Below, in pieces: positions 36,515 through 44,227 of a stretch of 64,000 bases of DNA (within the stretch, counting starts at the first letter, position 1; each line of letters starts with the position of its first letter). The position numbers and the translations under genes are program-made. The notes under the pieces were generated by a model. The model made no database searches. It was given only the letters and a program-made list of their open reading frames with translations, and had not been told where the DNA came from. Where the stretch lies: the NCBI GenBank assembly GCA_036380875.1, contig DASVDX010000071.1:1-64000 (forward strand), in the 5' to 3' direction. Source of the stretch: ZC4RG17 sp036380875. Lineage in GTDB: Bacteria > Actinomycetota > Acidimicrobiia > Spongiisociales > ZC4RG35.

Positions 36515-37834
36515 ATGCTCGACCGGGCCGCCGGCGTGAAGATCGTCCTCTACAAGCTCTACAAGAACATCTCGACGAGCCTGTGGCTGATCCCGGTCCT
36601 CTGTGTCCTGGTGGGGATCGGCCTCTCCTTCGCCACGATCGCGCTCGACAGGGCAAACGACTATCGACTCCTGCCCCCATCGCTGGTCGGAGGGCCGGAG
36701 GCGGCGGTGGCGATCCTGACGACGGTGGCCGCTTCGATGGTGAACCTGGCGGTACTCGTGCTGACGATCGTGCTGGTGGTCGTACAACTCGCCATGGGCC
36801 AGTTCTCGCCCCGGATCGTTCAGCGTCTCCTGCGGGACAGGCCCAGTCAGTTCGCCATCGGCCTGTTCGTCGCCACTTTCGTGCATACGTTGCTGGCGAT
36901 CCGCGAAGTCGATCCCGACGGTCCCGACGGACAGGGTCAGGTCCCGGGCGCGGCCATCGTCGTCACGTTCCTCCTGGCGCTCGTCAGCATCGCCGTCCTG
37001 GTGGTGTACATCCACCACATCGGCCGGGCGTTGAGGGTGTCGGCTCTCGTCGAGATCGCGGGGGATGAGACCCGCCAGCTAGTGGATCGTGTCTATCCCC
37101 AGGAGAACGACAGGGAAGAGGATCCGGGGGCGATCTGTGCCACCAAGTCTGGCGTGGTCACGAAGATCGCCTACAACCACCTCATAGAGGCGGCCAAGAA
37201 GGGCGACTGTGTCCTGGAGATGGTGCCTGCGCTGGGGGAGTTCGTTCCGGCTGGAAGCGAGCTCTTCGTGATACGAGGAGAGCCGGACCGAGTCGACCGA
37301 GACGCCGTCCTGAGTGCCGTGATCCTCGATCTGGAGCGGAATCTGGAACAGGACGTCGCCTACGGGATCCGCCTTCTCGTGGACATGGGGATCCGAGCGT
37401 TGGCGGACGGGCCGTGGCTCGATCCGACCACCGCCGTGCAGGCCGTCGACCGCATCCACGACTGCTTGCGGGAGTTGTCCCGCCGTACCTTCCACGACGG
37501 GTGCCATCACGACGACGAGGGAAACCTCAGGCTCATCGAGAGAGTGTCGACCTGGGAGGACTACGTCCACCTCGCCTTCGTCGAGTTGCGGATGGCGGGG
37601 GCAGGCTCACCTCAGGTCGCCCGGCGGTTGGCGGCAGCACTCGAGGACCTGGAACGAGTCGCCCCTGGCGAGAGGCGGGCGGTTGTCGAGGAACAGCTCG
37701 AGCTGCTGAAGGAAGCGGTGGCAGCGACCTACCAAGACCCCCGCGACGTCCATCTCGCCAGCGATTCGGACCCGAGCGGGCTCGGTGCGGGAGTGGGTGC
37801 CGCCGGCAACGCCTCGGCCCGGCGCCGAGCCTGA
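36515..37834 (+). CDS. DUF2254 membrane protein
   Basis: 439 aa. Four membrane segments occupy residues about 18-170 (LWLIPVLCVLVGIGLSFATIAL; ILTTVAASMVNLAVLVLTIVLVVVQLAM; FAIGLFVATFVHTLLAI; IVVTFLLALVSIAVLVVYIHHI). FSPRIVQRLLRDRPSQ and AAxMVNLA are DUF2254 features. A cytoplasmic alpha/beta part follows (GVVTKIAYNHLIEAAKKGDCVLEMVPALGEFVPAG), then a helical tail. Function unknown. It ends before a strong hairpin. Confidence 0.82.
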   Translation: MLDRAAGVKIVLYKLYKNISTSLWLIPVLCVLVGIGLSFATIALDRANDYRLLPPSLVGGPEAAVAILTTVAASMVNLAVLVLTIVLVVVQLAMGQFSPRIVQRLLRDRPSQFAIGLFVATFVHTLLAIREVDPDGPDGQGQVPGAAIVVTFLLALVSIAVLVVYIHHIGRALRVSALVEIAGDETRQLVDRVYPQENDREEDPGAICATKSGVVTKIAYNHLIEAAKKGDCVLEMVPALGEFVPAGSELFVIRGEPDRVDRDAVLSAVILDLERNLEQDVAYGIRLLVDMGIRALADGPWLDPTTAVQAVDRIHDCLRELSRRTFHDGCHHDDEGNLRLIERVSTWEDYVHLAFVELRMAGAGSPQVARRLAAALEDLERVAPGERRAVVEEQLELLKEAVAATYQDPRDVHLASDSDPSGLGAGVGAAGNASARRRA

Positions 37835-37971
37835 TCCGGAGGCGGTCCGGGCTTGGCTCCGCGCAATGCCGCCGCAACCGGCACACCGCCTCATAGGGTG
37901 GATGACTACCGAGATCCCGCACGTTCGAGTGCCGAGATTCCACGGTGTCGCATGCTGAGCTCCCAGGCCAA

Positions 37972-38016
37972 CGACGCGGCGCCGCGGTGACCAAAACAGT
38001 CCGCGGCGCCGCGTCG
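37972..38016. terminator. 16-bp perfect inverted repeat between convergent genes
   Basis: Arms 37972-37987 and 38001-38016 are perfectly complementary (CGACGCGGCGCCGCGG and its reverse complement), with a 13-nt loop. It lies between the ends of a plus and a minus gene and should act as a bidirectional terminator. No T tract follows on either side. Confidence 0.75.
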
Positions 38017-38034
38017 AGGTGGTGAGATGGAGAT

Positions 38035-38706
38035 TCACTCGGGCTGGGTCGGCTCCGGGTCACGGCTCATCGCGTAGGCGAGGTAGCCGAAAGCGACGAC
38101 ACCCAGGCTCTGCTTGACAGCTGCGATGGCCTGGCCTCCAGGTGCGGCCATCTCCATGAGGAAGGCGGCAATCACCGCGCCGAGGACCCAGAGGGGGACC
38201 ACTCCCGCTCGCTTCAATCCGATGAATGCGAGCAAGAGCCCGAACCCGAAACTGACGATGAAGAGGAACGAGACCGCAAGGCTGGGAGCCTCGTTGAGGT
38301 ACTGCACCACACCTGCGAGGTCGGGCTCCGACAGCCCTGTGCCCGGAAGAGCGGCGACAACCAGGTAGAAGGTCGCAGCCATCGCATGCCCCAGCGCTCC
38401 CATCACCAAGAGCACCGCCCCTGCGTTTGCGAACGCAGCGCCCCGGGCCGGCGTCAGCCTGACAATCGCCACCGTCGCCGGGATGAGCAGCACCGACGAG
38501 AACAGAAGAAGAAGTGACGAGGTCGTCAAGGCTCCCGAGTTCGAGGTCGCCGCTGACAGGAGGTTCTCCGCTGTTCCGTCTCCCACGGGGTCGAGAAGAT
38601 CGGAGAGAAGCAGAAGCACCCCGAATCCGGCTGTGGACAGCACGGTCACGATGTGGCGGAGTCTGCCGGTCCGTGCCGGTCTAGTTGCAGCTTGGGTCGA
38701 ACTCAT
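38035..38706 (-). CDS. Six-TM membrane protein of unknown function
   Basis: 223 aa with about six hydrophobic segments (for example TVLSTAGFGVLLLLSDLL, SLLLLFSSVLLIPATVAIV, AVLLVMGALGHAMAATFYLVVAA, FLFIVSFGFGLLLAFIGL). The gross pattern recalls DUF4386-like proteins, but I cannot assign it firmly. AAAGG lies about 10 nt before the ATG. It is divergent from a two-component system, and the 209-nt gap holds inverted repeats, so it may be a target of that system (inference). Confidence 0.7.
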   Translation of the reverse strand: MSSTQAATRPARTGRLRHIVTVLSTAGFGVLLLLSDLLDPVGDGTAENLLSAATSNSGALTTSSLLLLFSSVLLIPATVAIVRLTPARGAAFANAGAVLLVMGALGHAMAATFYLVVAALPGTGLSEPDLAGVVQYLNEAPSLAVSFLFIVSFGFGLLLAFIGLKRAGVVPLWVLGAVIAAFLMEMAAPGGQAIAAVKQSLGVVAFGYLAYAMSRDPEPTQPE

Positions 38707-38729
38707 CGTTGAGATCGCCTTTCGTCAGG

Positions 38730-38748
38730 GGTCCGGCTGTTCCGGACC
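38730..38748. promoter_or_regulatory. 7-bp inverted repeat upstream of the six-TM gene
   Basis: GGTCCGG, CTGTT, CCGGACC: a perfect dyad 24-42 nt upstream of the minus-strand start. Candidate operator or 5'-leader hairpin. Confidence 0.4.
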
Positions 38749-38866
38749 GTCAGCCACCGAACGTACGGAAGGTCACCTCAGATGGCATCGGAGCAGCGGC
38801 CGAATCTCAGAGCGTGGGGGAGGAAACCTGGGAGGAAGGATCTCCACCTCCGGTTGCAGGCACTCT

Positions 38867-38880
38867 CCACCTGCAGGTGG
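38867..38880. promoter_or_regulatory. 14-bp palindromic operator candidate
   Basis: CCACCTGCAGGTGG is a perfect palindrome directly abutting the -35 box of the histidine-kinase promoter. CTCCACCT also recurs as a direct repeat at 38842-38849 and 38865-38872. The position suits a transcription-factor site, possibly autoregulation by the response regulator. Confidence 0.5.
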
Positions 38881-38909
38881 TTGTCCGGTCGTGGGAGCGG
38901 ACTTATGGT
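38881..38909 (+). promoter_or_regulatory. Promoter of the two-component system
   Basis: -35 TTGTCC (38881-38886), exact 17-nt spacer, -10 TATGGT (38904-38909); the GTG start is 6 nt further on, so the mRNA should be leaderless. Confidence 0.65.
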
Positions 38910-38915
38910 GCGACC

Positions 38916-40106
38916 GTGTCGACCGCCACCACCAATAGCCGCCGGTTCGTCCGTGCATTCGGCAGCCCAGGGGATGTCCTCCTCGCAGTCGGCCTCGCCG
39001 CATTCGCACTGGCCGAGCTGTCGGGACTGCCGGGGTTGCCCCGGGGCGTCACCATCCCGGGCGCGACGTTGATGACCATCCCGCTCCTCTGGAGGAGGCA
39101 CCTGCCCGTCACGGTGGCTGCGACCGTCTCCGGCGCGTTCGCAGCCCAGACACTCCTGGGTGTGCCCCACAACGCCCAGCTGGCGTCGTTGGTCGCGGTG
39201 CTGGTGGCGTCCTACAGCGTCGGAAGCCACGCCGAGAAACGGCGGTCGCTGTGGGGGCTGGCCATCATCGGGACTTCAGCAATCGTGACCGTGCCGGCCA
39301 ACCCGGGGTGGGCGGTATCCGACTTCGGGTTCGCGGGGTTGGTGGTCGTCGGGGCGTGGCTCGCAGGGCGGCTGGTCAGAACCCGGACAGTCGAAGCCCG
39401 CACACACGAGAGTCGGGCGGCGGCGCTGGCAGCCGCGAGCGAGGAGCGTGCTCGTCAGGCCATCGAAGCGGAGCGTCGACGGATCGCCCGTGAGCTCCAC
39501 GACGTCGTCGCCCACAACTTGAGCCTGATGGTGCTCCAGGCAGGCGCCGCGGAGCAGGTCGTCAGAACCGACCCTGCCCGGGCGCTGGTGCCTCTGCGCA
39601 CGATTCAGGAGACCGGCCGCCGCGCCCTGACCGATATGAAGCTCCTGCTGGGCATCCTACGTGGGTCCGAACCGCACGAAGGCCTCCGCCCCCAGCCCGG
39701 CATCGACGACATCGGCGAGCTGATCGACCATGTGAGAGACAGTGGGCTCTCGGTGAAGATGACCACCGAAGGGACACCCCAGCCGGTCACCGCCGGTGTC
39801 GGCCTCTCCGCGTACAGGGTCGTGCAGGAGGCGCTGACGAACGTGATGAAGCACGCACCCGCCGCCGACGTGTCCGTCTGTCTCCCCTATTCGGGCGATC
39901 GGCTGGACATCGACGTGACAAACACGGGGCCGGTGGAGGCCGAGGCGCCGGGTGAAGAGTCGGGGCTGCGCGGGATGCGGGATCGAGTCGAGTTGTTCGG
40001 AGGCGAGCTGTCGGCCGGACCCACCGCCGAAGGAGGCTTCTACGTCCACGCCCAGCTCCCCGTCCGCACACCAGCCAGTGAGCATGATTCGGGTTCTGTT
40101 GTGTGA
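38916..40106 (+). CDS. NarL-family sensor histidine kinase
   Basis: 396 aa from the GTG at 38916. The N-terminal 140 residues hold about five membrane segments with very short loops (FALAELSGLPGLP..., LVAVLVASYSVGS, FAGLVVVGAWLAGRLV). HisKA_3 dimerisation motif ERRRIARELHDVVAHNLSLMVLQAG carries the phospho-His. The HATPase region has VVQEALTNVMKHA (N box) and SGLRGMRDRVELFGG. Without an extracytoplasmic domain it probably senses membrane or intramembrane signals. The response-regulator gene overlaps its end by 23 nt. Confidence 0.9.
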   Translation: MSTATTNSRRFVRAFGSPGDVLLAVGLAAFALAELSGLPGLPRGVTIPGATLMTIPLLWRRHLPVTVAATVSGAFAAQTLLGVPHNAQLASLVAVLVASYSVGSHAEKRRSLWGLAIIGTSAIVTVPANPGWAVSDFGFAGLVVVGAWLAGRLVRTRTVEARTHESRAAALAAASEERARQAIEAERRRIARELHDVVAHNLSLMVLQAGAAEQVVRTDPARALVPLRTIQETGRRALTDMKLLLGILRGSEPHEGLRPQPGIDDIGELIDHVRDSGLSVKMTTEGTPQPVTAGVGLSAYRVVQEALTNVMKHAPAADVSVCLPYSGDRLDIDVTNTGPVEAEAPGEESGLRGMRDRVELFGGELSAGPTAEGGFYVHAQLPVRTPASEHDSGSVV

Positions 40107-40737
40107 CGACCAGGCCCTGGTGCGAGCAGGGCTGCGGATGATCCTCGAGGCAGGCGGCGACTTCGCCGTGATCGGAGAGGCTGGCGACGGCTACGAGGCG
40201 GTCGACCTGGCACGCCAGCTGTCGCCCGATGTGGTGCTGATGGACATCCGCATGCCCCAGCTCGACGGCATCGAAGCCACCCGGCGGCTGCTGGAGGGAG
40301 CCGGCGCAGGATGCAAGATCCTGATCCTCACCACCTTCGACACCGACGACTACGTCTACGACGCCCTCAAGGCGGGGGCGAGCGGCTTCATGTTGAAGTC
40401 GGCGCCGCCGGCTGAGCTGACCCGGGCGGTGCGCCTCGTCTACGAGGACCAGGCTCTATTGGCTCCCGAGATAACCCGCCGGCTGATAGAGGAATACGTC
40501 AACCGGCCGAGCGCGCCGACCGAGACCGGCTTCCCCGAGCTCACGGAACGCGAGATCGAGGTTCTGCGTCACCTGGCCCAGGGGATGACCAACACTGAGA
40601 TATCCGACGCGCTTTTCATCAGCCACGCGACCGTGAAATCGCACATCAATCGGATCTTCGCCAAGCTGGGCCTGCGGGACAGGGTACAAGCGGTGATCGT
40701 CGCCTACGAGCGGGGATTGGTGACACCCGGCGGGTAG
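40084..40737 (+). CDS. NarL/LuxR-family response regulator
   Basis: 217 aa. Receiver domain: CDDQALVRAGLRMIL, phospho-acceptor Asp in VVLMDIRMPQLDG, TTFDTDDYVYDALKAGASGFMLK with the conserved Lys. LuxR-type HTH: LTEREIEVLRHLAQGMTNTEISDALFISHATVKSHINRIFAKLG. It starts inside the kinase gene (ATG 40084; a GTG at 40078 is possible), so the pair is coupled. Confidence 0.93.
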   Translation: MIRVLLCDDQALVRAGLRMILEAGGDFAVIGEAGDGYEAVDLARQLSPDVVLMDIRMPQLDGIEATRRLLEGAGAGCKILILTTFDTDDYVYDALKAGASGFMLKSAPPAELTRAVRLVYEDQALLAPEITRRLIEEYVNRPSAPTETGFPELTEREIEVLRHLAQGMTNTEISDALFISHATVKSHINRIFAKLGLRDRVQAVIVAYERGLVTPGG

Positions 40738-40782
40738 ACGCCCTCCTCGGCACAACCAAGGAGCAGCACCAGCAAGGGATCG

Positions 40783-40980
40783 GCCAGCCTCCTGGGTGGC
40801 TCCCAAGGTCGTGCAGGAAACGCTCGGCCATGCGTCCATCCGCGTCGCGATGGACATCCACGCGAGCGCTCTGCCGAACACGCAACGGCAGGCGATCGGT
40901 CGTCTCCCCGCCATGATGGGAGACGGCTACCGATGGAATGTGTTCAGGCCGTGTTCAAAGGGCGAATTCGGAGTGTCGGC
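40783..40980 (+). pseudogene. C-terminal relic of a tyrosine recombinase (integrase)
   Basis: Translation from about 40796 reads APKVVQETLGHASIRVAMDIHASALPNTQRQA, the C-terminal catalytic box of phage-type integrases (LGHxxxxxT/AMDxY). The active-site Tyr is replaced by His (MDIHAS). Just upstream, ASLL is in another frame, so a frameshift separates it from the HxLRH part, which is not recognisable. No N-terminal domain exists. It lies beside the 3' end of tRNA-Pro, a classic integration site. It is a decayed mobile-element remnant. Confidence 0.75.
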
Positions 40981-40997
40981 GGGTCGCCTCAGACAGG

Positions 40998-41025
40998 GGA
41001 AACCCGCTCAACGGAGCGGGTTTCC
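40998..41025 (-). terminator. Hairpin directly after tRNA-Pro
   Basis: Arms GGAAACCCGCT (40998-41008) and AGCGGGTTTCC (41015-41025) pair perfectly over 11 bp with a 6-nt loop, beginning at the base after the encoded CCA of the tRNA on the minus strand. Likely the tRNA terminator. Confidence 0.75.
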
Positions 41026-41102
41026 TGGTCGGGCCGGCGGGATTTGAACCCACGACCTCTTGACCCCCAGTCAAGCGCGCTACCAAGCTGCGCCACGGCC
41101 CG
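41026..41102 (-). tRNA. tRNA-Pro (anticodon GGG), CCA encoded
   Basis: 77 nt on the minus strand. The acceptor arms CGGGCCG and CGGCCCG pair over 7 bp, followed by discriminator A and encoded CCA. The D-arm has GCGCAGCTTGGTAGCGC, the anticodon stem CTTGA/TCAAG encloses loop CTGGGGG (anticodon GGG), and the T-arm has GGTTCAAATCC. All parts fit a canonical tRNA. Its 3' half probably served as an attachment site. Confidence 0.95.
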
Positions 41103-41189
41103 TGGAAGCCTGATGATACCCGCCCCCACATGTTCCTCCTATCCGAGCGAATCCGACGGATCAGGCGTCGTAGACACGACCGAGCCTCA

Positions 41190-41195
41190 TAGAGT
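41190..41195 (+). promoter_or_regulatory. -10 hexamer for leaderless nitroreductase
   Basis: TAGAGT ends 7 nt before the ATG at 41203. Confidence 0.6.
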
Positions 41196-41202
41196 TCCTG
41201 GC

Positions 41203-41718
41203 ATGGAAACGTGGGACGCCATCAGGGCCCGTAGGAACGTCAGGCAGTTCGAATCGACTCCGGTTTCGAAGGAGGATCTCGATCGGATCCTCGAGGCGGC
41301 GCGGCGGGCGCCGTCGGCCAGCAACGCACAGAACTGGGACTTCATCTTGGTCACCGACCCTGAGAAGTTGCAGCGGCTGTCCGGCGTCTGGCGAGGGGCG
41401 TGGCACGTCGCCGGTGCCCCTGCGGCAATTGCCTCCGTCATCCCACGATTCGACGGGGAACGGGAACGCATCCTCGCCTGGTTCGACCTAGGTCACGCGG
41501 TGATGTCGATGATGATCATGGCGGCCGATCTCGGGCTCGGTACCGGTCATGCCGCAGTGCAGGACCAGGACATGGCACGGGAGATCCTCGGCTACCCCGA
41601 GGACCGGGAGTGCGCCATGATGCTTTCGGTGGGCTATCCGGCCGATCGCCCGATCAGACCGATCGCCAAGCCGGACCGTCGTCCTTTCGAAGAAGTGGTG
41701 CACCGGGAAACCTGGTGA
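41203..41718 (+). CDS. Nitroreductase-family flavoprotein
   Basis: 171 aa, FMN-dependent oxidoreductase fold. METWDAIRARRNVRQFESTPVSKEDLDRIL and EAARRAPSASNAQNWDFILVTD hold the FMN-phosphate arginines and the AxxAPSxxNxQPW-like motif; AADLGLGTGHAA and MLSVGYPADRPI are typical C-terminal features. The natural substrate of such proteins is usually unclear. It faces away from tRNA-Pro. Confidence 0.88.
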   Translation: METWDAIRARRNVRQFESTPVSKEDLDRILEAARRAPSASNAQNWDFILVTDPEKLQRLSGVWRGAWHVAGAPAAIASVIPRFDGERERILAWFDLGHAVMSMMIMAADLGLGTGHAAVQDQDMAREILGYPEDRECAMMLSVGYPADRPIRPIAKPDRRPFEEVVHRETW

Positions 41719-42291
41719 CCGCCGTCTCGACCGATCAGATCTCTGGAAGCGGGTCCGGCCGACTGCCACCTTCCTGAGCGGTCTTTCGGCGCCCGTTGAG
41801 CAGGGCGAGCCATCCCCATGTCAGCTTCTTCGCCGGCCTGATCGTTCCCCCCGGCGAGGCAGCGGCGGGCTCCGTGTCGGTCGCCGCTCGCTGATAGCGA
41901 TGCCCTTGCAGGGCCCGTGCCGTCCGGTACTGGAACATCCTTCGTCCCATTTCGATGCCCTTCCGGGAGGGAGGAGTACCGGACGCCACTTGCAATCCAC
42001 CATCAGCCCACTCAACGGTGGCGGGGGGTTCAGCCGCTCCGCAAGTCGGCGAGGGTGGGGCAATCCTGGCCGAATCCGTAGCGCTGGAAGTCCGACGCTC
42101 GAAGAACGCTCAAAATGCGCGCCCCTACCCGGATCGGATATCCGGGAGGCTCTTCCGACGGAGAACGAGCAGGGCCATTCCCGCAGGTGAGGACAGTCGG
42201 AGTCCTGAGCCGAGTGGACCTTCGTCCCTTTCGCCCGTGTGGCCAGGCGGTACCGTATTCACGGTGTCGGTCGGAAAAAACAGGAGGCACG
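41719..42291. other. Gene-poor 573-nt region
   Basis: The longest interval without a firm gene. It holds one doubtful minus-strand frame (listed separately), an inverted repeat CCCGGAT/ATCCGGG at 42128-42146, and TACCGT (42251-42256), a candidate -10 for the hemerythrin gene with a 5' leader of about 30 nt. No tRNA, tmRNA or RNase P hallmarks were seen. It adjoins the integrase/tRNA locus and could be decayed insert DNA. Confidence 0.5.
41735..41950 (-). CDS. Doubtful small hypothetical protein
   Basis: 71-aa frame MGRRMFQYRTARALQ... ending GGSRPDPLPEI, basic, without a recognisable domain or convincing membrane helix. GGAAGG lies 7 nt before the ATG. It fills part of an otherwise empty region, which is the main argument for it. 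Its codon composition could equally be chance in high-GC DNA. Confidence 0.3.
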   Translation of the reverse strand: MGRRMFQYRTARALQGHRYQRAATDTEPAAASPGGTIRPAKKLTWGWLALLNGRRKTAQEGGSRPDPLPEI

Positions 42292-42732
42292 ATGTGTGAC
42301 TACTGCGACTGTCGACGTGTACCCGAGATCGCTGACCTCGGCGCCGAACACGAGAGAATCGAAGAACTCGGCGACGAAGCCCTGCGTCTGGCGAAGGCCG
42401 GATCGCCCGAGTTCCCCGCTGCGCTCGATCGCTTGCGTGCCGCGCTGGAGCCACACGTGACCCGCGAGGAGAAAGGAGTGTTCGCTCAGGCGCGGATCGC
42501 CGGCCTCGGCAGTTACTACGTCGACGATCTCGAGGAGGACCACCGGCGTTTCGCAACGATCCTCGACGTGGGTGCCGACATCGACGCCATCACACTCGAG
42601 CGCCTCCTCGATGATCTCCACCGTCACATCGCCGTCGAGGAATACGACCTCTTCCCTGCGGCGGTGCAGGTATTGACCGACTCGCAATGGGAGGCGATCG
42701 AATCCGGACGTTCCGGGGCGGCAGTCGGGTAG
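42292..42732 (+). CDS. Hemerythrin HHE-domain protein
   Basis: 146 aa, ATG with CAGGAGG upstream. After a Cys-rich start (MCDYCDCRRVPE) come helices with candidate di-iron ligands: EHERIEEL, LEPHVTREEKGVF, EEDHRRFATIL and LHRHIAVEEYDLFPA. The HxxxE and HxxxxD-type spacing fits the hemerythrin bundle. Such proteins bind O2 or NO or sense redox state; the role here is unknown. The CDYCDC start is unusual and may bind metal. Confidence 0.88.
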   Translation: MCDYCDCRRVPEIADLGAEHERIEELGDEALRLAKAGSPEFPAALDRLRAALEPHVTREEKGVFAQARIAGLGSYYVDDLEEDHRRFATILDVGADIDAITLERLLDDLHRHIAVEEYDLFPAAVQVLTDSQWEAIESGRSGAAVG

Positions 42733-42760
42733 TCGAACGGGCGGCTCGAGTCGCCCTCAC

Positions 42761-42766
42761 TACCCT
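42761..42766 (+). promoter_or_regulatory. -10 hexamer for leaderless pgsA
   Basis: TACCCT ends 6 nt before the GTG at 42773. Confidence 0.6.
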
Positions 42767-42772
42767 GACGGC

Positions 42773-43354
42773 GTGGACGAACGCATCCTCACGATCCCGA
42801 ACCTGGTTTCGTTCGTCCGACTCCTCGCCATCCCTTACTTCTGGTGGGTGTTGCTGGCCCAGGGTCGGGTCGGACTGGCCGCTGCCCTGATCTTCCTGAT
42901 CGGTGGGACCGACTGGGTCGACGGCTATCTCGCCCGCCGCCTCGACCAGGTTTCGAAGCTCGGAAAGATCCTCGACCCCGTCGCCGACCGGCTGATGATC
43001 GCCTCGGCCTTGATCGGAGGGCTCATAGCCGGGGTGGTTCCATACGTGATCGGGTGGCCGCTGCTCGCCCGGGAGGCGCTCGTCGGCGGGGCGTCGGTCC
43101 TGCTCGTCGCTCGGGGTCACCAGGCCCTCGAGGTCAAGATGATGGGGAAGGTGGCGACATTCCTGCTCTACGGTGCCATCGCCTCGTTCTATTTCGTCGC
43201 CGCCGACATCCTCGTCTGGATGTTCCTGCCTCCCGCCTGGCTCGCCGGCATCGTGGGCCTGATCCTCTATTGGTGGGTCGCATTCGAGTACCTGATAGAG
43301 GTGCGCCAGGCTCTCGGTTCGTTAGAGTCCTCGTCCAGTGATCAGGAGGTTTGA
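42773..43354 (+). CDS. pgsA: CDP-alcohol phosphatidyltransferase (PgsA-like)
   Basis: 193 aa integral membrane enzyme. TIPNLVSFVRLLAIPYFW at the N-terminus and the signature DGYLARRLDQVSKLGKILDPVADR (D-G-x2-A-R-x8-G-x3-D-x3-D). Several hydrophobic segments follow. Phosphatidylglycerophosphate synthase or cardiolipin synthase are both possible; a pgsA gene also lies near gcvH and garA in mycobacteria. It ends one base before the gcvH GTG. Confidence 0.88.
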   Translation: MDERILTIPNLVSFVRLLAIPYFWWVLLAQGRVGLAAALIFLIGGTDWVDGYLARRLDQVSKLGKILDPVADRLMIASALIGGLIAGVVPYVIGWPLLAREALVGGASVLLVARGHQALEVKMMGKVATFLLYGAIASFYFVAADILVWMFLPPAWLAGIVGLILYWWVAFEYLIEVRQALGSLESSSSDQEV

Positions 43355-43735
43355 GTGAACGTCCCGGAGCATCTCCGGTACACCGAAGAGCACGAGTGGG
43401 TCGAGGTGCTCGACGACGGAACGGTGAGAGTGGGAATCACCGACTATGCCCAGGACCAACTCGGCGACGTCGTGTACGTCGAACTGCCCGAGGCGGGCAC
43501 CGAGTTCGAGAAGGGGGCGATGGTGGCCGAGGTGGAGTCGACCAAGTCGGTCGCCGAGATCTACGCCCCGCTGACCGGCACCGTGACGGCCGTCAACACC
43601 CAACTGGTGGACTCGCCGGACCTCGTGAACCGCGATCCGTACGGAGAAGGCTGGTTCGTGACGATGACCCCCGGCGATGGTTTCGACCCAAACGACCTTC
43701 TGGACGCCGCCGCTTACACCCGTCTGATCGAATGA
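43355..43735 (+). CDS. gcvH: Glycine cleavage system H protein
   Basis: Lipoyl carrier of the glycine cleavage complex, shuttling the aminomethyl group between P, T and L proteins. 126 aa; GTG with AGGAGG at 43344-43349. RYTEEHEWVEVLDDGTVRVGITDYAQDQLGD is typical; the lipoylated Lys is K64 in VESTKSVAEIYAP. T protein is encoded 4.8 kb downstream; P protein is not in the window. Confidence 0.96.
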   Translation: MNVPEHLRYTEEHEWVEVLDDGTVRVGITDYAQDQLGDVVYVELPEAGTEFEKGAMVAEVESTKSVAEIYAPLTGTVTAVNTQLVDSPDLVNRDPYGEGWFVTMTPGDGFDPNDLLDAAAYTRLIE

Positions 43736-43755
43736 TGCGATCCGGCGGGCGCTTC

Positions 43756-43761
43756 TAGACT
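43756..43761 (+). promoter_or_regulatory. -10 hexamer for the leaderless FHA gene
   Basis: TAGACT ends 7 nt before the ATG at 43769. Confidence 0.6.
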
Positions 43762-43768
43762 TGCGGCG

Positions 43769-44227
43769 ATGACCTGCCCGAACTGCCAGGCCACGGTCTC
43801 GGACGACGCGAATTTCTGTCCCAACTGCGGTACGGAACTCGACAACGATCCCACGGTCGTCTACCTGCCGCTGGAAGATCGCAAAGAACACCCGCTCACC
43901 CCGGCTGAGGCGGCGGCAGTCGAAGGGATCCGGGGCTTCGCCCTGGTCGTAGAGCAGGGCCCGAGAGCGGGCATGACATTCGTTCTGAACCCGGGCGTCA
44001 CCACTGTGGGCCGCCACCCCGACAGCGACATCTTCCTCGACGACGTCACCGTGTCTCGTCACCATTGCCGGTTCATCGTCCAAGAAGGGAAGCTGTCGGT
44101 CGAGGACTCAGGCTCGACGAACGGCACATACGTCAACGAGTCACGAGTCGACTCGGCAGAGCTCGAGGCAGGCGATGAGGTACTGGTCGGACGATTCCAT
44201 TTCCTCGTAGTTCACGGCAATGCCTGA
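43769..44227 (+). CDS. garA: GarA/OdhI-like FHA protein with N-terminal zinc ribbon
   Basis: 152 aa. Residues 1-24 form a zinc ribbon (CPNC...CPNCGTEL). A linker with DNDPTVVYLP follows, then an FHA domain: TTVGRHPDSDIFLDDVTVSRHHCRF and EDSGSTNGTYVNESRV hold the phospho-Thr-binding Arg, Ser and Asn. Between gcvH and a MerR gene, this is the position of garA, which controls 2-oxoglutarate dehydrogenase and glutamate dehydrogenase in mycobacteria. The ETTS phosphorylation motif of GarA is not present; a single Thr in DPTVVY stands in its place. Confidence 0.85.
   Translation: MTCPNCQATVSDDANFCPNCGTELDNDPTVVYLPLEDRKEHPLTPAEAAAVEGIRGFALVVEQGPRAGMTFVLNPGVTTVGRHPDSDIFLDDVTVSRHHCRFIVQEGKLSVEDSGSTNGTYVNESRVDSAELEAGDEVLVGRFHFLVVHGNA

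Noticed and set aside
40738..40796. Upstream part of the integrase, in search of an intact gene
   Set aside because: No catalytic HxLRH region or N-terminal domain is recognisable in any frame.
42128..42146. CCCGGAT/ATCCGGG inverted repeat as a terminator or operator
   Set aside because: Short stem in gene-poor DNA with no clear transcript to end or promoter to control.
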